Assembly (NCBI GenBank): GCA_902803695.1
Contig: CADCQX010000126.1
Coordinates: 1-10,546, forward strand
Reading direction: 5' to 3'
DNA: 10,546 nt
Origin: Oscillospiraceae bacterium
GTDB lineage: Bacteria > Bacillota > Clostridia > Saccharofermentanales > Saccharofermentanaceae
Position numbers and translations under genes: made by a program. This document shows, in pieces, positions 6,575 to 10,546 of this stretch. The notes beneath the pieces were generated by a model that saw only the letters and a program-made list of their open reading frames with translations, did not search any database and was not told the DNA's origin. Each line of letters opens with the position of its first letter. The first letter of the stretch is position 1.

Positions 6575-7249
6575 TCATTCCTCTACGCCTTCAATATCTT
6601 CGATCGGTACGAACGGAAGCTCGATGACTCCGCCGTTGTCGTCAGACGTCGGTGAAGGTGTCGTATTTCCGCCACCGTTTCCACCGGATGTAGGAGAGGT
6701 TGTCGGGTTATTGCCGCCACCGTTTGAAGGCGAAGTTGTCGGATTATTTCCGCTGCCGCCATTGCCGCCATTGCCGCCGTTAGGCTTATTGGTAGGTGCA
6801 GCAGTCGTAGGCTCGATAATGAGGATCTCGCCTTCTTCTGTTTCCGGCGGAGGTACGTTCTCAGTCGGCTTTGGTGTTCCGCCGCCTGACTTCGTAGACT
6901 CAGTCGTTCCTGTTCCCGAACCTGAACCGGAAGTGGTCGTAGTTGTAGTTGAGCCGGAAGCGCTCGATCCGTCGGAAGACTCAGATGATTCTCCTGACTG
7001 TACCGAATTGTCAGTTCTGTCGCCGTTTGAGATGACCGTGCCGTTCTCGTCAGTTACTACAGCACCTTCGGAATCGCCGGTCGATATTGTTTCACCGTTG
7101 GCATCAGTTATTACCGAACCGGTTGTCTCTCCGCCCTCGATGTCCTCTGTCTTATCCGAGCAGAATCTAAGTCCCAGGATAACGCCGAGCACGATGGCAC
7201 CGACTCCCAGAACTGAAACTATCGGAATTATTACTTTTTTGTTCTTCAT
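6575..7249 (-). CDS. Membrane-anchored low-complexity Ser/Thr/Gly/Pro-rich protein, 224 residues
   Basis: No family recognised. A short basic N-terminus (MKNKK) precedes one hydrophobic helix (about 6-28), read as an uncleaved signal anchor with the rest outside the cell; Cys 30 is in GLRFC, which is not a lipobox. Outside are two 16-residue copies of G-x-V-[IV]-T-D-x-N-G-x-x-I-S-x-G-D (44-59 and 62-77), a Ser/Thr/Gly linker (80-123), a Pro/Glu segment (125-148), Asn/Gly/Thr/Ser/Pro repeats (155-206) including two copies of NNPTTSP (168-190), and an acidic end (IEDIEGVEE). It looks like a flexible wall-spanning stalk and possible glycosylation or phosphorylation substrate (inference). It lies between a surface protein and the PqqD-like gene, coupled to the latter. 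The ribosome site AAGGAG sets the start at 7249, and a candidate promoter lies just upstream. Confidence 0.88.
   Translation of the reverse strand: MKNKKVIIPIVSVLGVGAIVLGVILGLRFCSDKTEDIEGGETTGSVITDANGETISTGDSEGAVVTDENGTVISNGDRTDNSVQSGESSESSDGSSASGSTTTTTTSGSGSGTGTTESTKSGGGTPKPTENVPPPETEEGEILIIEPTTAAPTNKPNGGNGGNGGSGNNPTTSPSNGGGNNPTTSPTSGGNGGGNTTPSPTSDDNGGVIELPFVPIEDIEGVEE
6680..6748 (-). repeat. Imperfect direct repeat coding NNPTTSP units
   Basis: Two adjacent units of about 33-36 bp encode NNPTTSPSNGGG and NNPTTSPTSGG in the 224-residue protein. Such units can change copy number by slippage or recombination. Confidence 0.75.
6754..6780 (-). repeat. Three tandem 9-bp units (Asn-Gly-Gly)
   Basis: The plus strand shows TGCCGCCAT, TGCCGCCAT, TGCCGCCGT in tandem, encoding NGG three times in the stalk-like protein. 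Unit length is a multiple of three, so copy changes would keep the frame. Confidence 0.85.
7019..7120 (-). repeat. Duplicated 16-residue motif
   Basis: Residues 44-59 and 62-77 of the 224-residue protein are two copies of one motif (GSVITDANGETISTGD and GAVVTDENGTVISNGD). The DNA copies have diverged, so this is an old duplication. Confidence 0.75.
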
Positions 7250-7289
7250 CCTTATTCTCCTTACCCCTTACAGTAATCTACTGAGGGAT

Positions 7290-7318
7290 ATTTTATCAAT
7301 TTTTTATTCTTTTTTCAC
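7290..7318 (-). promoter_or_regulatory. Candidate promoter for the 224-residue protein / PqqD-like operon
   Basis: The minus strand has TGATAAAAT (7290-7298) and, 17 nt upstream of the -10 hexamer, GTGAAA (7313-7318), a 4 of 6 match to TTGACA. The ATG is 41 nt from the -10, the same as for the 710-residue gene. No terminator is seen after the upstream gene. Confidence 0.5.
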
Positions 7319-7350
7319 CTAATAATTCTTACCACTGTTTTCGAGTACAA

Positions 7351-9465
7351 TCAATGGAAATAATTGAGTGAGGCACGGTAATACAGATAAATTGCCTTGC
7401 AAAGGTATGCCATATTCGGATCAGTAGTCTTCTCGGCTATCCTTACGAGATAAGTATACGGTGAATAATCCATGGTCGCCGTCGTAACACCGTCATACAT
7501 AGCTTCGATATGCGTAGGCTGCCAGAGAAGACCTATCTTGATGTTCGATACCTTAACGCAGAGGTAGTTCCCCGACACTTTTGTAGGAGTATACTCCGTT
7601 CCGTCAATATTGATCTTGACCTTGCTGATATCGGTTCCGGCATCATAAGTGATATAGTATTTCATCGCTATCTCACTCTCGAAGATCATGCTGGCGCCAT
7701 AGAGATGGATCGGAGATCCCTCTGTCTCGTTCAGGTTAAAATACTGCTCCTCGAGGAACGGATCCGATGTCAGATCATAGGCTTCGGTCGCAGCCTTAAG
7801 CTCATTGTTTATAAAATCGTCAGCCAGATTGTCGGTATTAATCTTAAAATACTGCTGAGCTGCCGAAGCATATATCATCAATGAAGCGATGAAACGCTTT
7901 TGATTCTCGCTGGAATTGGAAGTATATTTCAGCGGATTCTCATAAAGAAGTCTCGCATAATTCTTAATAGTTATACCGCTCACGGAAGCGCCTCTCTCAG
8001 GAGCACCATCCAATGAAACGCTCAGACTTACAGGCTTAGTGAATTCGCTGGCTTTGATAGGACATGAGAAAGTGATCTCACCGCTGCCGTCTCTGCCTCC
8101 GACAGGAGCGATAGAAACAGGCTCTTTGTCCCCTATCTTAAAAGTTGCACTTACATCATCGAGATCGATATCAGAAGGAACGTAAAGCTTGATCTTCATT
8201 CCCAGAGCACCGTCTTGGAGATAACAGTCAAGTCTGGTAAAACGCATCTTCTCTCCTTCACGAATGACCATGTCAGCACTGTTCTCACCAACGAGGACTT
8301 TCTCTACATAGAAATCATGATCATCCGGGAACAGGAATACCGGAGCCTCTGCCCCGTTGGAAATCGATGTTTGGATCGCAGAACCGTCCGGTCCTATCTC
8401 AATGCCGCCCATCGTAAATGCAGAAGCAAATACATCTCCGTCCTTCATTCCTGCATAATTGAATCCGATGTGACAATCATCGGTAATGGTATCAAAGATA
8501 CAAGGTGTGCTGAGGCTTCCTGCCAGATAGAGATTATCTTCTGAAGGTGTGGATCCTGATACATTATAATTTCCTTTAACTACGGCAGAATTATTGACGG
8601 ACAGGGCTCCCAATCTTTCCGACGGAAGGAAATAGATTCCTCCACCTAGCCCGTTACTGGTATTGTATTCCACAGAACATCCGTCCAGTCTCAGATAACC
8701 GACAACGTCATAGTCCTTAATGTATACTGCACCACCGTTCTCGGATGCAGAATTATATGTCAACTCGCCGGAGATCGCGAGGTAGCCTTCACAGTAGATA
8801 GCTCCGCCGTTCTTTGCGGAACACTCAGTGATCGATCCGCCATTCATGAACATCGGGACAACCTGACCGCCTGATATAGCCAGACTGTATGCGATAGCTC
8901 CGCCGTTTTCAGTTGCCTGACAATTGCGGATAGTTCCCGCTTTCATCTCGAACCAGCATGCTTCTGCATAAACCGCCGCACCATTATCAGCCTTAAAATC
9001 ACAGATCGTACCGCCGTTCATGTAGAAGGAGTCGCCTTTTCCTACAGTGATCGCACTGCTTCCCAAATTCCCGGAACCCTGGATCGATCCGCTCTCAATG
9101 GTTATCTTTGCAGTATCAGTACTGCTCCTTCCATCGATTATCGTGGCACCGTTCTGTGAATAGATCTTACCTGTCTTTCCTTCGCTGCTGTCCCTGATAG
9201 TCAGGTCAGTACTCTCTACGTAAAGCAGAGGATTATCAGTACCGGTGAACGTTAATGTATATCCGTTAAGGTCGAATGCACTTACTTCCAGGAAAGTAGT
9301 ATCTGTAGTCAGATCTTCCTGAAGGACATATTCGCTGCCATGCAGATTAATTGTATTGGAAGCCGAGAACGGCAGATCATTCGGGTCAAAGTCTCGTAAG
9401 AAGCCGCCTGTCAAAAGCGAGATAAGAGTTAGGGAAGTGATGCCTTTCAATACGGAGCCGTTCAT
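7351..9465 (-). CDS. Secreted beta-helix (GGAI-repeat) surface protein, 704 residues
   Basis: The N-terminus (MNGSVLKGIT, hydrophobic 9-23) is a rather weak signal peptide with one lysine. The beta-helix region carries YVLQEDLTTD (46-55), FDLNGYTLTF (64-73), then turns NGAAVY (161), GGAIAY (188), GGAIY (220), GGAVY (244) and GGGIY (274), the richest repeat set here. Cys 155, 182 and 215 precede the turns. The C-terminal module runs from about 400 to 704: LLYENPLKYT (506-515), IYASAAQQYFKINTDNLAD (531-549), LYGASMIFES (588-597), MKYYITYDAGTDIS (601-614), MDYSPYTYLV and the end LYYRASLNYFH. No wall-anchor motif is seen. The start at 9465 is chosen over 9495 because AGGAGGG lies 6 nt before it. 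A perfect extended -10 lies upstream. The four related proteins look like products of duplication followed by strong divergence. Adhesion or display role is inference. Confidence 0.92.
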   Translation of the reverse strand: MNGSVLKGITSLTLISLLTGGFLRDFDPNDLPFSASNTINLHGSEYVLQEDLTTDTTFLEVSAFDLNGYTLTFTGTDNPLLYVESTDLTIRDSSEGKTGKIYSQNGATIIDGRSSTDTAKITIESGSIQGSGNLGSSAITVGKGDSFYMNGGTICDFKADNGAAVYAEACWFEMKAGTIRNCQATENGGAIAYSLAISGGQVVPMFMNGGSITECSAKNGGAIYCEGYLAISGELTYNSASENGGAVYIKDYDVVGYLRLDGCSVEYNTSNGLGGGIYFLPSERLGALSVNNSAVVKGNYNVSGSTPSEDNLYLAGSLSTPCIFDTITDDCHIGFNYAGMKDGDVFASAFTMGGIEIGPDGSAIQTSISNGAEAPVFLFPDDHDFYVEKVLVGENSADMVIREGEKMRFTRLDCYLQDGALGMKIKLYVPSDIDLDDVSATFKIGDKEPVSIAPVGGRDGSGEITFSCPIKASEFTKPVSLSVSLDGAPERGASVSGITIKNYARLLYENPLKYTSNSSENQKRFIASLMIYASAAQQYFKINTDNLADDFINNELKAATEAYDLTSDPFLEEQYFNLNETEGSPIHLYGASMIFESEIAMKYYITYDAGTDISKVKINIDGTEYTPTKVSGNYLCVKVSNIKIGLLWQPTHIEAMYDGVTTATMDYSPYTYLVRIAEKTTDPNMAYLCKAIYLYYRASLNYFH

Positions 9466-9471
9466 ATAATA

Positions 9472-9478
9472 CCCTCCT
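9472..9478 (-). promoter_or_regulatory. Shine-Dalgarno that sets the start of the 704-residue protein
   Basis: AGGAGGG with a 6-nt spacer precedes the ATG at 9465. The in-frame ATG at 9495 has no ribosome site and would add MTLMTSGGYY before the hydrophobic stretch. Confidence 0.85.
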
Positions 9479-9529
9479 GACGTCATAAGCGTCATCTACA
9501 CGTAGCATAACCCTGGTAAATACCTTTTG

Positions 9530-9538
9530 ATTATAGCA
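9530..9538 (-). promoter_or_regulatory. Extended -10 promoter for the 704-residue protein
   Basis: The minus strand reads TGCTATAAT, a perfect TGnTATAAT. No convincing -35 is seen (GAACAT at 17 nt). It sits just after a terminator; the expected leader to the ATG is about 58 nt. Confidence 0.65.
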
Positions 9539-9559
9539 CACAGTACCTGTTGATGTTCG

Positions 9560-9599
9560 AAAATAATAGCTCCCTTCGCAACAACGAAGAGAGCTTTTT
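9560..9599 (-). terminator. Intrinsic terminator after the 40-residue peptide gene
   Basis: An 11-bp stem, AGCTCTCTTCG with CGAAGGGAGCT (one G-U pair), and a 6-nt loop is followed on the minus strand by ATTATTTT. It starts 17 nt after the peptide stop. The plus strand also has a T run after the stem, so it may work both ways. Confidence 0.83.
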
Positions 9600-9611
9600 G
9601 AAATCATATTA

Positions 9612-9734
9612 TCAGCCCAAAGGAGTCTCATACTGCTCAGTAGTATAAGTATTACTGGTGTCATTTGGACCTGCCGAGAGCATGATGATCTCCGCTTCAG
9701 GAACTATGTATGTCAATTTATTGTTTTCTTCCAT
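9612..9734 (-). CDS. 40-residue leader-like peptide (peptide A)
   Basis: This short gene encodes MEENNKLTYIVPEAEIIMLS followed by AGPNDTSNTYTTEQYETPLG. It is not a recognised family. Support: an AAAGGTGA ribosome site lies in the 14-nt gap after the upstream surface-protein stop, a terminator follows, and peptide B at 835-987 has the same arrangement and the same motifs: Y-x2-P-E-x-[DE]-I-I-x-L-S-x-G (9-22) and [DE]-[EQ]-Y-[QE]-[ST]-P (33-38), with Leu-Gly just after. The second half has six Thr/Ser residues between 26 and 37, possible targets of the HprK-like protein. No signal peptide, Cys or transmembrane helix. It may be a RiPP-like precursor whose Y-P-E-I-I segment is a recognition leader for the PqqD-like protein; equally it may be a small partner of the preceding surface protein. 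Both are inference. Confidence 0.78.
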   Translation of the reverse strand: MEENNKLTYIVPEAEIIMLSAGPNDTSNTYTTEQYETPLG

Positions 9735-9748
9735 TTGCGTCACCTTTC

Positions 9749-10546
9749 TCAGCCTTGATAGAAGGATGCTGCCTTGCTGTAAGCAAACAAAGCCTTTAAA
9801 GTATTGGCCAGATTTGCATCCGAACTGTCCTTGTTATTATAGATATAAATGTGCGGACTGTACACCACATCCGTTCCGTTTATCGAAAACTCTATAGGGT
9901 CGAGGAGCTTTGTTACATCCATATCCGCAAATCTGATGCAGTAATATGATCCGTTCTGCTCGAACGTATATCCGTCAGAAAGCGTAAACTCGCTGATGTC
10001 ATGTCCGGAACCTACCTTGAAATAAAGCTTGAACGTTGTCTCTGACTTAAGGACAAGGCTCGCACCAACATATGTAAGTCCTGTGAATTCTGCCTCATTA
10101 AGCGGTGTAGCCGAAGATGTTGCAGAGAACTGGTTAACGATGTCCACATATGTATCAGGAACATTATAAGCCAGATCATCCGTATTCACGTTGAAGAGTT
10201 TCTGGCTATATGCGCCATAAGCAAGCAACTTATTAACAAGATTCTCAGCACCAGGGAACTGGCTCGGATTTGCAAGGATATAATCTCCATACGCCTTGAC
10301 GGTCGTTTCCTTGAAGTGGTATGTTGCAGAATTATATGCCAAAACAGGAGTGATCTTCTCAGTCATCTCAGGTGCATTGATAAGACATGTGAAGTAATAT
10401 AGATCTCTGTCTTGATCGTAAACTGCTGTTGCTGACTGATCATTGCCCATTACGGTAAATGTCATCGTAGCTGAAGAATCCACGCCGCTGACATAATAGT
10501 TAACGCCGATCCTGCCCTCATTAAGTATCAGGGTAAGGCCCTCGAC
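9749..10546 (-). CDS. Surface protein, C-terminal 265 residues (runs off right edge)
   Basis: The frame is open to the window edge; the GTG at 10483 is internal, not a start, because homology to the other surface proteins continues before it (GLTLILNEGRIGVNYYV matches the ANLCLDGNYIGVAFHV region of the 710-residue protein). The segment corresponds to the whole shared C-terminal module: AYGAYSQKLFNVNTDDLAY, TYVGASLVLKS, FKLYFKVGSGHDIS, YSPHIYIY and a last helix LKALFAYSKAASFYQG. By analogy its missing N-terminus should hold a signal peptide and GGAI-type beta-helix, but this is not seen. It is followed after 14 nt by the peptide A gene and then a terminator, the same order as the 710-residue protein and peptide B. 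Confidence 0.88.
   Translation of the reverse strand, partial: VEGLTLILNEGRIGVNYYVSGVDSSATMTFTVMGNDQSATAVYDQDRDLYYFTCLINAPEMTEKITPVLAYNSATYHFKETTVKAYGDYILANPSQFPGAENLVNKLLAYGAYSQKLFNVNTDDLAYNVPDTYVDIVNQFSATSSATPLNEAEFTGLTYVGASLVLKSETTFKLYFKVGSGHDISEFTLSDGYTFEQNGSYYCIRFADMDVTKLLDPIEFSINGTDVVYSPHIYIYNNKDSSDANLANTLKALFAYSKAASFYQG

Noticed and set aside
7150..7180. Lipoprotein lipobox in the 224-residue protein (Cys 30)
   Set aside because: The residues before Cys 30 are GLRF, not a lipobox; the hydrophobic segment fits a signal anchor better.
6624..7322. Plus-strand open frame of 232 codons, Pro/Val/Ser-rich
   Set aside because: It is the antisense of the low-complexity Ser/Thr/Gly gene; repeat composition keeps it free of stops. 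No ribosome site, and the minus-strand gene has a promoter, ribosome site and coupled neighbour.
1000..9465. Sortase (LPXTG), SLH or choline-binding anchors in the surface proteins
   Set aside because: The C-termini end in aromatic residues (NVYGF, YVYYN, NYFH, SFYQG) without LPXTG, hydrophobic tail or repeat anchors.
9386..9664. Minus-strand open frame of 92 codons across terminator and promoter
   Set aside because: It spans the terminator hairpin and promoter of the 704-residue gene and overlaps the end of peptide A out of frame; no ribosome site, no family features.
1..10546. tRNA, rRNA, CRISPR array or insertion sequence
   Set aside because: No cloverleaf, regular direct-repeat/spacer pattern, transposase or terminal inverted repeats were found on reading both strands.

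Overview
The window comes from a low-to-moderate G+C Firmicute, most likely a gut or rumen Clostridia member (Oscillospiraceae/Ruminococcus-like or Lachnospiraceae). The signs are strong AGGAGG-type Shine-Dalgarno sequences, extended -10 promoters (TGnTATAAT or TGnTAAAAT), Gram-positive signal peptides, GGAIY-type beta-helix surface proteins and a YGAAxQxYF C-terminal module. I recall these last two together mainly from gut Clostridia. Taxonomy is inference. All ten genes lie on the minus strand, so transcription runs from high to low coordinates; no plus-strand gene is supported.

In transcription order: (1) 10546-9749, the C-terminal 265 residues of a secreted surface protein that enters from the right edge, then a 40-residue peptide gene (9734-9612) and an intrinsic terminator (9595-9560). 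(2) 9465-7351, a 704-residue secreted beta-helix protein behind its own promoter. (3) 7249-6575, a 224-residue membrane-anchored Ser/Thr/Gly/Pro-rich protein, followed after 4 nt by a PqqD-like protein (6570-6310), and 34 nt later by a 752-residue beta-helix protein (6275-4017). (4) After a hairpin, a 235-residue HprK/PEPCK-fold P-loop kinase-like protein (3943-3236). (5) 3132-1000, a 710-residue beta-helix protein, then a 50-residue peptide gene (987-835) and a strong terminator (810-782). (6) The first 239 codons of an ABC exporter (719-1), leaving by the left edge.

Four proteins share one C-terminal module; the three complete ones also share a signal peptide and a GGAI-repeat beta-helix, while the N-terminus of the fourth lies outside the window. 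Around them sits what looks like peptide-handling machinery: a PqqD-type fold (the RiPP recognition element fold), an HprK-like kinase (a family that includes lasso-peptide tailoring kinases) and an ABC exporter. Two small peptides, too short to be noticed easily, share an N-terminal motif Y-x2-P-E-x-[DE]-I-I-x-L-S-x-G and a C-terminal [DE]-[EQ]-Y-[QE]-[ST]-P element. Each lies 12-14 nt behind a surface-protein gene and just before a terminator. The best candidate for an undescribed system is therefore a surface-protein/small-peptide locus in which PqqD-like and HprK-like proteins recognise and possibly phosphorylate the peptides (or tails of the surface proteins) and the ABC transporter exports them. 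This is inference: no radical SAM, YcaO, lanthionine or ATP-grasp enzyme is in the window, so the modifying chemistry, if any, is the kinase or lies outside.

No stretch over 300 bases lacks a gene. The longest intergenic gaps are 9466-9611 (terminator and promoter), 720-834 (terminator and promoter), 3133-3235 and 7250-7350 (each with a candidate promoter).
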